DNA from: Sipunculus nudus
Taxonomy: Eukaryota; Annelida; Sipuncula; Golfingiida; Sipunculidae
Direction of reading: 5' to 3'
Length of the DNA stretch: 64,000 bases
Assembly (NCBI GenBank): GCA_026874595.1
Contig: CM049307.1
Location: forward strand, 48,333,678-48,397,677
Shown here: in pieces, positions 12,491 to 25,984 of the stretch
Layout: each line of letters begins with the position of its first letter
Numbering within the stretch: position 1 is the stretch's first letter
The notes under the pieces: model-generated
Told to the model about the DNA's origin: nothing
What the model saw: the letters and a program-made list of their open reading frames with translations, nothing else
The model's database searches: none
Translations under genes and position numbers: made by a program

Positions 12491-15291
12491 CTGTGTCTGA
12501 TATTCTAACTTCAAATGAACAATATCAATGCACTCACAAAATAAAAAACTTACATAAAAAAACTGCACTTGATATACTGACAATATCAATGTGAGAGCAA
12601 AATTCTGCATTCTGCACCGGACTTGAGGTGTGACCAGAGGCAGTTTTCTGGTTGCCGATATAGAAGCGTTACTTCGCCGGTGTGTAATTAAGTATTGGAC
12701 CCCTCTTGCAGAAGACCTTTAGCAGATGAAAGAGACTGGCAAATGCCTGGCGTTCGGTCCAGGTTCTGCAGGGCGCGCCTGCTGGCTAATCGATGATGAA
12801 TATGAAGGATAGCTTCAGCTATCAGGGACATGTGACAGATACATCTGTCAGACACAGACAGCAGCTCCCAGTCGCAGGATAACTCATATGATCGGGGAAC
12901 AAATTTGGATAACATACCACGCATGCATGAACGAAACTAGAAATTTGAGCAAACAGTAATCTATAAGTGTCAGATCTAAGTATCCATTCATAAGCATTAT
13001 CTAAGGAATATGTATGCCTTTCTCAACGTATTTGCTTCAAGCTACAAGCAAGACAAGCGATAAATGACGGCTTCGTAATAACGGCTTGCGTCCTTTATAA
13101 AGTACATTAGTGTAACATGATAACTTGCATTACGGTTTTGGAACTATCAGTTTCCGTAGTACGTGGATTGAAGGTATTGCAAGGGTGTTAAGTACAAGCT
13201 GCATGACAATAGAAAGTATTCTCTCAAGGCATATTCTCTCAATTACGTGATTGAAAGATGTACAATGATGTTCAAAAAGGGGTTACCATCGGACTGGATC
13301 TGCCCTTTATATATATCAGCATCATAGCTGTCTTTCCTGCCCTTTTGTCTTTTCCTGGAGTCATTCTTTTCCAACCCCTTAACCCTCCCCCCCCCCATGC
13401 ACACACACAATGTTTTGTGAAATTGGATTTGTATTTTTTTGTGAAATCATGCTAACTGACAAACAATCCAGCAAACAGACGCAACTAAAGGCATACACTC
13501 CTTGATGAGGAAACTGGTACCTATTTCCTGTGCAGCAAGGGACCCCAAGACGTCCCAAAACAGGGGGTGATATGCAAGCGACCAAGGTATGTTTTTTTAT
13601 CTGTGTCCAAAAAGGGAGGCGCATCCCACGCCGGAGGGGGCATCTATGACCCAACAGGATGTTTTGCTTAACAGCGGAAACGGTTCAACATTTACATCAT
13701 GGGGACGGGCCTCGTTTAAGCGGCTCAGCGGGTAAACCTGCCTCAGGAGGACTGTTGTGAAGTTCGTTACATGACAGAATCACAGCCCAATCTTGTTGTA
13801 TGTAGGGCATTTTGACCTGACGGGACCATAGCTTTAGGATAAGAGACCAGGCATTGCTTCATTGGAGTTTTTGTCGCATTTCCACACGACAACACCTCAT
13901 TTTGCCGAGTTAAATCGAAGCATCCACTTCCATACGATATCGATTGTTCGCATGCGTTTTAAGCACTGATCTCTTTAAAGTTGGGTATGAGGCCCTTGAC
14001 CAAAAGGCGATGGCCAACTTCACGAGCAACCAGCGGAAGCAAATTTCATTAAATATTAAAGAAAGCCAGAGGAATAGCACGCCAAGTCGGGCTTGTGAAC
14101 TGAGCGGTTCCTGGATTTGTTGGCACTTACCTTACTGATGTGTACCCTAGTATTAAGGTCGAGGAGGTGTGCCGGTTTTCAATGGTGTTCTGACAATGTC
14201 TATCTTATAATAATCCGCAAAATGTTTAGTGAAAGAGCTTCGGTGTATAGCCACCTGATATCTCATTTAAAGTTGCATGTAGTCCTTTCATTTTGCGTTT
14301 CCATGAATTTGATACTTAAAATATCAGCATTCATGATGACGATGACATTTCTGGAATTCTGAATGGAATTCTCAGAATGAATGTATTTCTTAATAATCCT
14401 TGAGACATATGAATTTGCAGTTTCCGTTTTGTGTACTTTTAATATATCATATTGACATGAAATTAAGCTTGTATCAGCCTCTCTCCGATAGAAAGCCTAG
14501 CTGCAGTAACCAATTATTCTAGTATACAGAAATTATCTTAATAAAAATACCCATGGGGCAGGTGTGTTAGTATTTCCTTGCACAGGGAAACGTGGTTGGT
14601 TATGTCTTTATATTGGCGCCGTGGGTGTCAAATGAATAGCTATAGATTAATGGGTTGTACAGAACACAACAGGCAATTTAATCTCCATCATGAGTCTTCC
14701 AATTAAGTTTATTTCGTTTTTGTCGAGACGAAATGCATAAGCTGAAGCGGGACAATTACAATATACTGACAAAGGCGCAGAATTTTTTTCTTAAATTATA
14801 ATGTCTCAAATGATTAAACTATCAGGATGGTGCATTATCGAGCTGAGATCGTGATGAAATCAAACTATGAGATTAAAAAGAGAGTTTTCCTTTGGGTACA
14901 TGTATATGTATAGTTATTTAAAGATTAACCAGTGTTAAAGGAAAAGGTCAGGTGTGAAAAAATGAAAATAACGAAGGTAACGAAACAGAGAGATTAATGA
15001 TTTTGGGAGTTTTCGCTGAGAGCGAAACCAAAGTGTACGGACACGCGTCACAATCAGTTAAAGGACTTTTCACATGTATCTATATTTTATATAACACTTT
15101 TTTTCATGACAAATGAATGGCACCTATATTCATCATAGGGCTTTGGCGTCGATTCCAAAGTGATGCGCTTATCAGCTAATTTTTGAGTCGGCAATACAGT
15201 TCACCTTTCACTTATTATCGTTCTCTTTTTCCCAGTGGTCCAGGGCCCTCCCATATATATGTAAATACCAAGTTTGTAGGTTAAAAACCCA

Positions 15292-15520
15292 TTTCTGTTG
15301 CTCGGGGGTACAGCACAGGACCCAAAACCGGGTGGTCGTGAGTTCAAATCTCTGCCGAAGAGCAGTGAGATTTTCTCGGTAGGCCCCAACCAAGGGTGAG
15401 TGCTCTCCAGACTTAATGGGAAGGCTGTGTCCGACAGCCGTGTATCACTCACAAACGAGTGCGTCTTTGGAAGGTTCTTCGGTATGACCCAGCACAAGGG
15501 TTGATTCCACACCCTGCGCC
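15292..15520 (+). mobile_element. tRNA-derived SINE, family A, copy 2
   Basis: The head starts near 15292 and contains an A-box-like TGCTCGGGGGTACAG and a B box GAGTTCAAATCTC (15340-15352). The body (15411-15460) has TTAATGGGAAGGC, the hairpin GGCTGT-GTCCG-ACAGCC and ACTCACAAACG. A TATGACCCAGC motif follows near 15482. It is colinear with the minus-strand copy at 2480-2706. Relative to that copy, the hairpin has T in place of C on the left arm and A in place of G on the right arm, so pairing is kept. Minus-strand frames over this region are translations of the SINE. Target duplications were not found by eye. Confidence 0.85.
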
Positions 15521-16248
15521 TGCAGTTGCGATAGACGTTGATTCGCATTAGTTGAATTCTTAAACTACAAGATAGTTAAGAATTTTGTTATACATGGCAC
15601 GGTTTTACCTTACAAGACGTTATGTGGAATGCAACAGAAAAGATCCACACAAAGAAGATATATGAATATACATAAACCTGTTTAACATGTGTATAACATA
15701 GGAAAGTTCTGTAAAATCGTTACGGATATGGCCGTGGTTACAGGAATGGTTGACGTCAGTACGGTACCTATACAAATAACCTTTTAAAGACGTAGCCGTA
15801 ACTGCAGCCGTGTCCGTTTTGGTATGATATCCCTATCCGACCCCGGATATACAATACTATGACAGACATAATTTTTCTCAATCAAGGTTGAGACTATCAA
15901 GTTTCCATTTATGTATGATGCGATGAATGTCAGCCTGTTAACACAACAAACAAAACCACTGCTGCAGATCTCTTGAATTGATAAGCCTACCGTGGTCCCC
16001 ATCCTGTATATTTTATCTAAGACTTACGAGTTTTGAATGTTGAAATTCATTTTGCATCTCAAAGTTGAGTTTTGTAATAAGTGTAACGTTTTCTGTATGT
16101 GCGAAGTCTCCAGAGTTACAGTTTTTCCTCCATGAAACTTCGTCAAAGCACTTACAAGAAAAGGATATCGATTTGAAGTCTTCTCTTTGATGACACATGC
16201 TCTAATTACAGCTGTTTTCTAGAAGAGTTTAATCAATTTATTAAGAGT

Positions 16249-16382
16249 TGCTCATAAATTATTTATAAATCACATCAAAGCCAATAGAATTATGTATGGT
16301 GCAAAATTCAATTAATTCTTAAGGTCTTCATAAAATCTTTCACAAAATCATCAAAGTCGGCAGAATAATGTATGGTTAATCC
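16249..16382 (+). repeat. Degenerate tandem pair, period about 76 bp
   Basis: CATCAAAG, then a variable purine/pyrimidine patch, then AGAAT(T/A)ATGTATGGT occurs from 16273 and again from 16349. Both copies are preceded by a CATAAA motif. The copies have diverged, so the duplication is old. Confidence 0.5.
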
Positions 16383-18781
16383 AGTTATACTGACCTTATT
16401 TACCTAATTAGAAGAGATGGTTGGAACTCTAATGATCATCGTATAATGATGGAATATTTCTTCTCTGGTGTAATTTTTGCTTTTAATATAGAGAATTGGG
16501 ATCGGAGAGTGTATTTAAAACTGATATGAACGGGGCTTTTATACTTTTATGCTTTGTCTATAATTAGAGTAATAAATACCCAAATAATGAAAAAAAAATC
16601 GTTCATCATTTTATGTGTAACTTACGCAATCACAGAGACTTCCTGGTACAACCAAGTGAATGACTTTTAAGGCCAACAAAAATTTGATGAGAGCGGGCGA
16701 ATGTTTTTCTCTTCTTTTTACCAATATGTGGAAAATTGCTAGATTGTCTAGAAAATACAACAAAAGCTCCAGTTCTTGAAATGCTGTGTATGACCAACAC
16801 AATATTTAGTCAATTGTACATACCTTTAAGAATTCTTTGTGATTTTTTTGTGCCACAGCACAAGTTAGGACCATTACAAAGGACCTGCTCTTTTGTTGCA
16901 AAAAAAAAAAAAAAACATCCACGAAAAATGGGAGCAGTGAATCCTCTGAACAAAAATTGTTTTTGTATGACCTTAAGAAAGCAGATTTTGCAGTCGTTTT
17001 AGTAAAACCATCATAGAAAATAAAGGAAATACCAACCCTCTTTATTACCGTAAAGGATTAGAACCTTGCTTTTATGTAAACCTTCTTACATGTACAGCTG
17101 GGAACAATTTTAAACTTTCTGTAAAGCAGTCGATAACAAATCTAGATTGTACCGTGTATGTAAAAATAAACTTCACATCTTTAGTTATTCGGTGTATGTA
17201 TACACAAATCTAACACAAAAGATGTCAGAACAACATGTCGTCGTCTCAAGAAAACCAAATTTGGATTACGGATCACAAATGCCCCAGATATATAAACGGC
17301 AACACTTGACGTGCAATACCGTTCCAGGACATTTTTAACATTTTATTAAAGCAAAGAGATCTGCCAAAGTTTCCGAATGTGGGCTGCATATTTTAAAAGA
17401 TATTAAAGAAAATATGCTGGATGACTATTTTTATATACAAATCTCTATGTCGTAAATTATATTTTGATCATAAGAGGGACGAATGGGAAAAGGCAGTTGT
17501 CCCCTAATAAAAAGGAAGGGACATGTTCCTCTGTTTCCCCACGATGTAAGGCCTGTGGATTAAATATAACGGTTCTACGATAACAATACGATGTTTTCGT
17601 TGATGGTTCGTTTTAGGGCTCACGTGACATACCCCAGGCGTATTGGAGTAAAAGCACTGCTGAGTGCACTACGTCCCCACGGGCTTGATCTATTCCTGGG
17701 GAGACAGATTTGAAAAATGTCTTCATTGTGCAATATTCCCTATGGCTTATATAGCATTCTCTGGGCCATACAGCTGAGAAACACGTGTCCGTGTGTAATC
17801 CGGCCCTTTAAGACCTTGACTGCAAAATCATAAACATGATTTTTTGACGAAATGAGGCGCAATCTGTGATATCCAGTTTTGAAATGTGGATTTTTTTTTT
17901 CAACGGTTTAGTTTTATTTTTTTACTATACAATATCATGACGGGTTGCATTAGTGTGGATTATTTTACAGTAGTAAGTCTTATGTTAATGGTATATATTC
18001 AATGATACATGCAAAGGGATCCTGGCTGAGCGGTTTTAAATTTCCATGAGAGGTAAATAGCTGAGCCAACTACTACTAACTATAGTGCAGCTTAAGTAAC
18101 TGTCGAATTTTCCTACCAAGAAATCATCTGTCTGAACGAAATAAAACAAAATAAAATAAAATTACAAAAAAAAAAAAGAATTTTGGAGCATAAATGTAGA
18201 AGTCCTCGTAGAAGCCAGCGGAGTTCACATTTAGAAAAAGTATTTTGTTTCTATCTTGCAGTTGACCCAACTTCACCTTGGCTTATGCTGTCCAAATTCT
18301 TAGCTTAAAAGGGGAAGAGTTTTCCTCAAGTAACGGGCTTGTCAATCCGACAAATATTGAACCCCGCCCAGAAGTATCTGAGTTATTCAAGACAGAGACC
18401 GGGGACAAGTTGTATTTAAAATGACACCATAACCATAAACAGTAGGCCCCCAAGATAATGGATGCCCTGGACAAGAATATGTTCCGATGATGACAAAGAA
18501 GCTCACTACAATACTATATAATTCCTTTGATCCATTAAGAAGGGCAGCGTAAAAACCCAATGAAACTTCGGAGCCATCCTTCGGGCGTCTAGATGGTCCA
18601 TAGAACATTATCGTTCATAGCATAATGGATAATATAAACAACGGAAAGCCCGGCTTGCACTTTGATCCGAAAGCATAATATTGACGACTTAAATTGGAAT
18701 TGTTGGGATAGAAATTTAGGATACATTAGTTAAACCGGTGGATGTAATTGTAACAGAAACAGAAAGGGATTGTTTAAATAA

Positions 18782-18832
<51 letters not shown>

Positions 18833-18840
18833 TTATATAT
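18782..18840. repeat. Imperfect (AT)n tract
   Basis: AT repeats broken by AAA and TTT steps that give the tract internal mirror symmetry. Confidence 0.9.
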
Positions 18841-19799
18841 TACACGTATAAAATATTAAATATATTATACTATTATATGCTAATATTACAAAAGTGCTAG
18901 AAGAAAAGAACTTCATATAAACCTAATATAACGAAGACATGGATATATTATTAAGAAAAACATAAAATAAATACAAATTATAATTGCAAATAATGTATTT
19001 ACTTGTTAACAATTTGCATGTAGCTGAGTGTATAGACTAAATTATGTATCACGTAAAGGGCTGAGGTGATCTTTTACAAAGCTGCAAACTCCTCACTCGT
19101 GTATTATAGAGGAGTTGTAACATTTTTCACATTGAAAATAACTAATACGTGCTACCATGTCACAGTGGCTTTCCCCCTATGTATATTAATTAAGCATGCA
19201 GTTACCTCAGCACGCCAGAACCTCATTTTATCATGGAGTTTTTACCTTGAGACCATGATTAATGTTGCATTGCCAATATCCCCGGGTCCTCTCACGGAAT
19301 TTTCTTTGATGTTAATATCATCGCCACCGATGGAGAGATTATAAAAATGTTTGCAAATCGGACGGACCTTTTGGGAGTTCATGAACGTGTAATTTGAAAA
19401 CAAGGTCTCCCAGTGGGTTGTGTAACAAACCGCCAGAATATTTCACATATATCGCTATGAGGTATACTAATTTTGGAGATGTGAAGGACATCCATTAGTA
19501 CGGAAATAACCACAATTGGTATGGACTTACTATCTACAAACTATGGCCTCAGGCTAATTACTGTTGTTAGGAAAATATAACATATATGTAGCTTGTTTAT
19601 GTTGACAAAAAGCATGGAAGGAATCTCTTGATCTGGAGGATTTTGGGAAAACTTAAATAGTGCTAAGCTAATGTTAGGTTTTGGTTATAAGTGTCAATGT
19701 ATATAAGAGCTGTTGACACAAAACATGTAATTGGAGTCGTTTTAATCACACTTGTGGTCTTTGTATATGAGTTTCCTTAGCTTTTAACTCTTACACTTG

Positions 19800-20587
19800 C
19801 ACTCTTTTCAATCAACAGATTGGTTGAAATGACCAATATATTGGTTATTTTTAACAAATCTTTTTGGTAGATAATCTCTTGGTCACAGACACCAATCTCT
19901 TTTTGGTTGAATTTTTAACGTATCTAGGTTGGTTACATACTAACCAACTAGTTTTGGTCTGTTTTACTAATATCTTGATTAATCTATCATTAACAAATTG
20001 GTTAAATCAGGTAAGAAATTTGTCATTTAAACCAATTCAAGTTGGTTAGACCAGTGGACACGTTTACGTGTGCACTGCTAGCTAATTTCACTCCTCTTTT
20101 CAGTTGTCTTATTCTCGGGATTTGGCGAAAGTCTTGTTACAAGCCATTCTTCATATTCGAGTTTCTTTGCTGCGGGTTTCAAGCTGGAAACACACGTTCA
20201 GCCTGATTGTCGAATCGAACCAGTGACCCATCGCAAAAAAATCAGACGTTTTGCCCCTCATCTAGTAAAGCTTGCTTCACTTGCAACTCTCCAGGAGCCC
20301 TTTTGTGTCTGATGTGAAACTGACCAATATGTTTCGTCAGTGCTTAACCAATCAATCGGTGAAAATAGCCAATATGTTGGTAAAATCAACCAATTTTTTA
20401 CTCAATCTAATTGGTTAAATAAATGCAACCAAATGGTTGACCAATCAGAATGGTCATAATGACATATCCTTTTGGTAATTGCATGACCAACGAGTTTGTG
20501 GAAATAACCAATGGGTTGGTTAAATCTAACAATATCATCCAAACCAACTAAATTGGTCAAATATTTAACCAATCTGTTTTTAGAGTG
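19800..20587. mobile_element. Inverted-repeat element rich in ATTGGTT/AACCAAT motifs
   Basis: The left end begins CACTCT and runs to AACAGATTGGTTGA. The right end, complemented, begins CACTCTAAAAACAGATTGGTT, so the termini are inverted repeats with a small insertion on the left. Both arms (19800-20060 and 20320-20587) are packed with ATTGGTT and its complement AACCAAT, a subterminal array typical of non-autonomous DNA transposons. I recall similar CACTCTAAAAA-ended elements from mollusc genomes (unchecked). The centre is unrelated and probably holds a SINE. No clear target duplication was found, so the superfamily is open. The 152-codon minus frame overlapping the right arm is not a gene. Confidence 0.7.
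20202..20270 (-). mobile_element. Possible degenerate tRNA-derived SINE head nested in the element
   Basis: On the minus strand, CTAGATGAGGGGCAAAACG (A-box-like) is followed about 20 nt later by CACTGGTTCGATTCG, a good B box (GGTTCGATTC). The spacing fits a tRNA-like pol III promoter. It sits in the centre of the inverted-repeat element, which suggests insertion. The downstream minus-strand body, extending perhaps to about 20070, matches no other copy in this window, so the call rests on the boxes alone. Confidence 0.4.
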
Positions 20588-23500
20588 TAGTGTTTGACAT
20601 TTATAATAAGGGATACAGTCGGACCCAGTTAAATGATTTATTTTTATTATTCTTATCATGATATTTACCATAAGTGTTACAAGGATCAATTCATTTCCCT
20701 TTGTCCCGACAACATCCCATAGATATAAGATTATCGAAGGTCCAGTACCGGGTCTATCATTTAATAAGACGTGGATTATTGACAGTAAACTTTGTAGGCG
20801 GGGATAACGCGCGCTTAACAGACATCTCTTCAACACAAGAATCTTGATTACACTCCACACTTCCGCCAGAGGTCGTTTCTATTTAAAAAAACGAACTTAT
20901 TCCAGTTCGGGAGTGTGGGAGGGCCGGGACTCCTTGTCTCAATTGTCAAACTTTAAAACAAAATTTGTTATATTTGGAGGTAGCACCTTCTCTTAACATT
21001 TTACATGCGTATGCTTACAAAATATTACTTGTTCCGTGAAATCCTTTCCACAAACCACCTTTTTATATGTATTTTTCATTGAAACAATATTTATCCAGCA
21101 TATAAGAACGGACTTTAATACCCTCTTCACTATATTTATACCTACGCCGTTTGTGTATTTAGATACCCTGGTGATTTGTGGGTGGACGATTTTGAAGCCC
21201 ACAAACCTTAACCTGCAGAGTCGTAATCTTGTGAGTCCGATTCTGCGCAGTGTGTGGCATTCCCTCAAGATCAAACCTCCTATGTAAAAACTTCATCGTT
21301 TTAAAGGTGCCCATCCATCTGCCTTTTGAAAAAGAATTTATGTGATTTCTGGCTTCCTCTATGTATCTAAGGGTAATTTTGGTTATCAAAGTTCTTATCA
21401 GGCCTTCGTGAAGGATATGTGAACTTGTTTATCAACACATTGATTGTAAACACAGCAATGTTGACAAACGGTAAAAAACATGTAACGCAAGGTGGTAGGT
21501 TGCATATATGCGGAGGTAGAAAGGTCACTTGTTGCAAAACACCATTTGCAAAGCTCTGGATTATCTGACTTGGTGCCAAATGCCCTTGATGAATTTATTT
21601 TGATTATTTTGGCGGGCCAACACCTATTATAAAATCGTTGATTTAACAAAACAAGCAGCCTGTGTGCCGTGATATCCACGTTTTCTCGTCTTTTTTTATA
21701 AAAGCTCCAAGGGATTACCTTTAGTTTATAAAGGTCAGATAGGTGATTGGAACCCTTTTAGTGGTAAAAAGCGAAAGTTTAAGAGAAATCCATGCTGCAT
21801 AGCCTCATAAGTATTGATGTACACAGAAAAAACTTTGGGATCATTAAATAATATTCGAATCAGAAATTCCCAGCATACCGTCTCGGCGGCCCAGAGTACT
21901 TTTTATTCAGGTCACACCGCACGATGTTCTCATTCAAAAATAGAACGTCATCTTTATCCGGCTTGGCCGTCGATCACCCGGGTTTGAAGACCTGTGTGTG
22001 GGTCCCGTTATAGAATACCTGTAATTACGCTCCTGTAAGATATGTATTCTTACGCCGTTAACCCGTATCCCAAAGGTCTGCATTAATCATATTTCTGGAA
22101 ACGAATCGGTGGTACGTAAGTGGCACCTCGGTGATAAATGGGTTCAGTGGGTCCGCAATTAGCATGGACTCTACAGATCATTCTGACCGATATCTCACAG
22201 GAGAAACGGGTATCTACAGAAAGGCCTGTAATGAGGAATAGAACTACTGCGATTTATCGGAAAGCGTTAAGGTTGGCAATAATTAATCAAAGATTATTTT
22301 TAAATGATAAATCATTCGTAGCACCATTAGATTACGTCACTCCCCTAAATAAGAGGAGGGTTTTTAAATGGCATTTAATCTCATAATCTTCGGCAGCTGA
22401 ATGATTCTTTGGCATATATTGTCGATTAAACGTTAAGGGGATAAGTTTCACCTAAAAATGTTTTATGTCTACGATAAAATAACAGTTCAACCCATGCAGG
22501 GAGTCTCTCAATTCTCAGAATACCTATAGCAATTAATAACCGGAAGTGAAAATAGCGCACCGGCAGGGCGCATGGAGAAGAGAACACTAAACTCAAATTT
22601 AGTTATTTATTACATCAATAAATTTCTCTTGGTGAAAACAGTAATGAATATTGCATTTAGTAGTCGGGCTTTTTCTCGCTGAACCTTTTAAGACCTTACC
22701 TCCAGCGTTTTACACAGCCCGATATGGGTTCTGTACATTTTACACAGCACGCCAGGGAAACAGAACAGTCTGATAAAAACCCTGCCAGTCGCCCTGGTTG
22801 TAACGAAACATCCATCTTCCAAAACAACGCAGTCACCATGCAGAAAACACAATAATTGACTCAGCTGCGAACCAATCTGTGCTGCTGGACCTCAAAGCCC
22901 GTCCCTGCTTTGAATTTGAAAATAACCCATGAGATTTGGCAGATTTGACATTTTAAATAAATACATACAAGGATGTTAAACTTCCAAACCTGATGAGTAA
23001 GTTCTCAGAAATCTATTAATCATAAAATTTGTCAGACGGGAACGCTTCTGTTTTTTTAACCGGACTGGACTTTCATTGGAACAAAAACTGAGACTAAAAC
23101 ATATATAACATTTTCCCTTGAGTGGAATCTTGGTTTGTCTCTTGGATGATTGCTTACCATATGCAATAACATTATTAAAAGATGTGTATTCTAATCCTAT
23201 ATAGATACCTTCCCAATTTCTATTAATCAAATTTATTTTAAATCAAAATGTTTATATGTTTTCATGAAAACTATGTTCTTTAGATAGTGCTTCGCTTCAG
23301 TAATACGCTTTCAACTGGTGAGCTGCAGACAAACTCTGCCCAAAATACCAACGAATGGGCGGCCTCTATCTTGGAAAAATAAATCGCCCTGTGTCGCATT
23401 GGCATAGATATTTTTAAAGTATACAGATACCTCTAAAATGTAATTGCTCATCCCCGGGTTCTTACCCGAACCCTCCACAAAATGTCATAAAAATTCGTTC

Positions 23501-25208
23501 ATCGCTGTGAAAATTTGTGTAAATTAAGTTACAAAATAAAACATCTTACGTGACCACAGAGAAAATAGAATTTCTAACCACCTAGGTCTACCATAAGAAC
23601 CCTGACCAAACGTTTGCACTTGTTAAGAGATGTCTGTCCGTATAAAATGTCTACCATCTTGTTAAAAATATAAAACTGCATGACCCGTAAAAGATATAAT
23701 GTTATTGTAGATATAAACATTCATAATCGCTTTTCCCGTGACCACCTGAGTAAAGTTCCACACTAGGGTACCGGGCATGTGGGACCAGTTATGATTGGAC
23801 ACATGCATCGTAAATCAGAACCTGGTGATATAAAATTTAAACGTAAAAAAATAGCATATGAAATGTCAGTAACCACGTGCCTCCCGAAAAGACATGCCGA
23901 AAGCAACACACTATTTCCAATGACAGACATATGTATTATCCCAAGTATTAATGCTTAGTTCATGTGGGTCTGTTTCGTTAGGTCTTGTTTATAGGGGTTG
24001 CATTCTGAGATGGTCTTTTCCGATAGGTTCAGCATTTCGTTAAGATTCTTCACGCTGTTTTCTTTATGAATCCCGTACATTATCCTCAGTCATTTATGAC
24101 ATCGTGCAGAAATCCTCACTCAGGGCGCGTGGCGCATTTGCGTTACAGCGGCGGATACGGGTTAGTATTGTCAATACAGCGTGACCGATCTCTCTCCCTT
24201 AAAACTTGCTAACAATGATGAATGACCGCTTGGAGGGTGGTCGTACGCGGCCTCCGCTAGCGGGCGTGTATGACTGATGGGGCCTTCCCATCATCCTCTT
24301 GTCATTACATTCTTTACGGCAGTGATGCTTCGATAAGCCGTAACACCCCATTGTCCAGCGGCGCCAATGAAGCAGTCGCCAGCGCCGAAAGGGGCATGGA
24401 ACCACTGGCGTGAGAAATCCTTGTGTGACATGAGTAGCTTGCAAGATGACCATTCACCTTTAGTGTGTAACTTTTGTTCTTGACGTATGTTTCGGGGCGG
24501 CGGTATCCAAAGTCTGTTTTAACCCTACATGCGACCCGCCACTGACTAATGTGCATATATACTTACCGTTATACGTTATTTCTCCAGGCGATAAACAGTT
24601 CTATTGATTTATCTTATGTATGCCCTTTTTGTAACAGCAGGGGTTTGATACAATGGAGCCTGCCCCGAGGTCCATCTTTTTTGTTCCTCTTTGATCCTCA
24701 ATACAAGTAAGAGTGCCTGGTTTTATATTATTAAAAGCTCTCTCCTGATTATGATGTGCTAAATGAGTGGCTGCCTGTTTTATATAATAAAACGCTTGCC
24801 TTGCCTAAAACTGAAAGCACAAGTAGATTAACAACCATAGTAAAAAAAATGATCCCTCGCATATATATAATCTTTTTTTTCTTTTAAGATTTGTTCATCG
24901 AGCGACGTTTGCATTACTGATAGATTGAAAGTACCTATTTTTACTGTGTTAAGATACAATACGCAATCGTAAAATATACCATTTAAGAATTTATTCTAGA
25001 AACCTATACACTTTGATTTATCGACTGTCAAATTTGTATGACAATCTGAGAGGTAATGGTTTCCATTATGGTTATATCTAAATATACAATCATAATTAAT
25101 CATCATTTTTTCAAAGTCATCATTATACAACGTTCCTGTATACTAAAATTCCGTGATCCTTTATATGAAAAACTAACCTTGGATATTTCATTTACTTTAT
25201 TAGTTATG
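20588..25208. other. Unique DNA, no gene seen
   Basis: Several moderately long frames overlap on both strands at 20990-21680. None has a recognisable motif, and the strands compete. A GC-rich patch at about 24200-24560 also has overlapping frames. A TTTTATAT(A/T)ATTAAAA-like segment near 24722 recurs near 24778. I cannot support a gene or RNA here. Ancient transposon remnants are possible. Confidence 0.45.
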
Positions 25209-25330
25209 TATTACTTCCGCTAAGGAGGTTATGTTCTCACCTGTGTCTGTTTGTTCGTTTGTTTGTAAGTCTGTCTGTTGCAGGATCTCTAATGCAGTTG
25301 GGATATATAACTTGGCGGAGGTCTGCGCTC
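25209..25330 (+). mobile_element. Interspersed GGAGGTTATG...GCGGAGG element, internally deleted copy
   Basis: Starts with TTACTTCCGCTAAGGAGG, then TTATGTTCTCACCTGTGTC and a TTTGTTCGTTTGTTTG run, then CTGTTGCAGGATCTC. It ends with CTTGGCGGAGGTCTGCGCTC. The same order of landmarks is seen on the minus strand at 27970-28175 and 33463-33686. I recognise the landmarks from a repeat common in animal genomes, but have not checked it. Here the two ends are only about 120 bp apart, so the middle has been lost. Confidence 0.6.
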
Positions 25331-25984
25331 CTTATGTTCAATTCTATTTATAGGCTTAGAATTGCTTTAATTGGACTTTACTGACATGATGGCGTCTAAG
25401 TGCCTTTTAACTCACAATCCCTAGTTACTTATTAAGTAGCCTGTTAATTGGCACTATTGCCCAAGTAACATTGTTTGTTGAACCTATCACGCGTTTAGAT
25501 AGTTATTATTGAAATATAGGACAAATACAATATGGAAAGATTTGTCTGGAAGATTGAATGCAAGATGTTTTAAAGGGCCTATCCTGATATCTAGCCTCAA
25601 TTAACTAAAAATAATCACTGGAACCTTCCATAAAAATAAGCCAGATTTCGCCGAACTCAGGTACACTGGTTGTTCGTTTTGTTTATAACCCCTAAATAAT
25701 AATAAACATATTCAGGAAGGACACCTAGCGGTAACTTGTTTTTTTTTTCAACTTGGGCGCATGTAACATGATTACTGATAGCTTATAGATAGGTCATATT
25801 TCCGTCACCGAGGCATTATACGAATCTTTCTTAGCCGCAGTTAGCCGAAGTTTATGACTATATATGCACGCATAGTAAGCCAGAAATCACATTAATTCGA
25901 CAGATAAAGCAGGTGAATAGCTGGCTTTAAAATAATCTATCACCAAAGGGGTTTCGAAAAAGAAGGGTATGAAAACCATATTAT

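Larger units (their letters stand above)
8977..15291. other. Unique AT-rich DNA with microsatellites, no gene seen
   Basis: Holds the microsatellites listed separately and a C10 run at 13387-13396. Open frames in this interval (for example 10170-10364 minus, 10630-10962 plus, 13379-13654 minus, 14117-14362 plus) lack family motifs and paired splice sites. The block at about 10140-10400 is GC-richer and unique, with a TTAATTAG core. I see no RNA gene. Confidence 0.5.
15521..19799. other. Unique AT-rich DNA, no gene seen
   Basis: Contains a degenerate tandem pair and an AT tract (listed separately), a TGACGTCA at 15751-15758 and a TCACGTGA at 17620-17627. Open frames of 60-92 codons occur on both strands without recognisable domains. 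I see no RNA gene. Confidence 0.5.

Noticed and set aside
20402-20860. Longest open frame (152 codons, minus strand)
   Set aside because: About 40% of it lies in the right arm of the inverted-repeat element and translates the ATTGGTT words. The remainder shows no domain or splice support.
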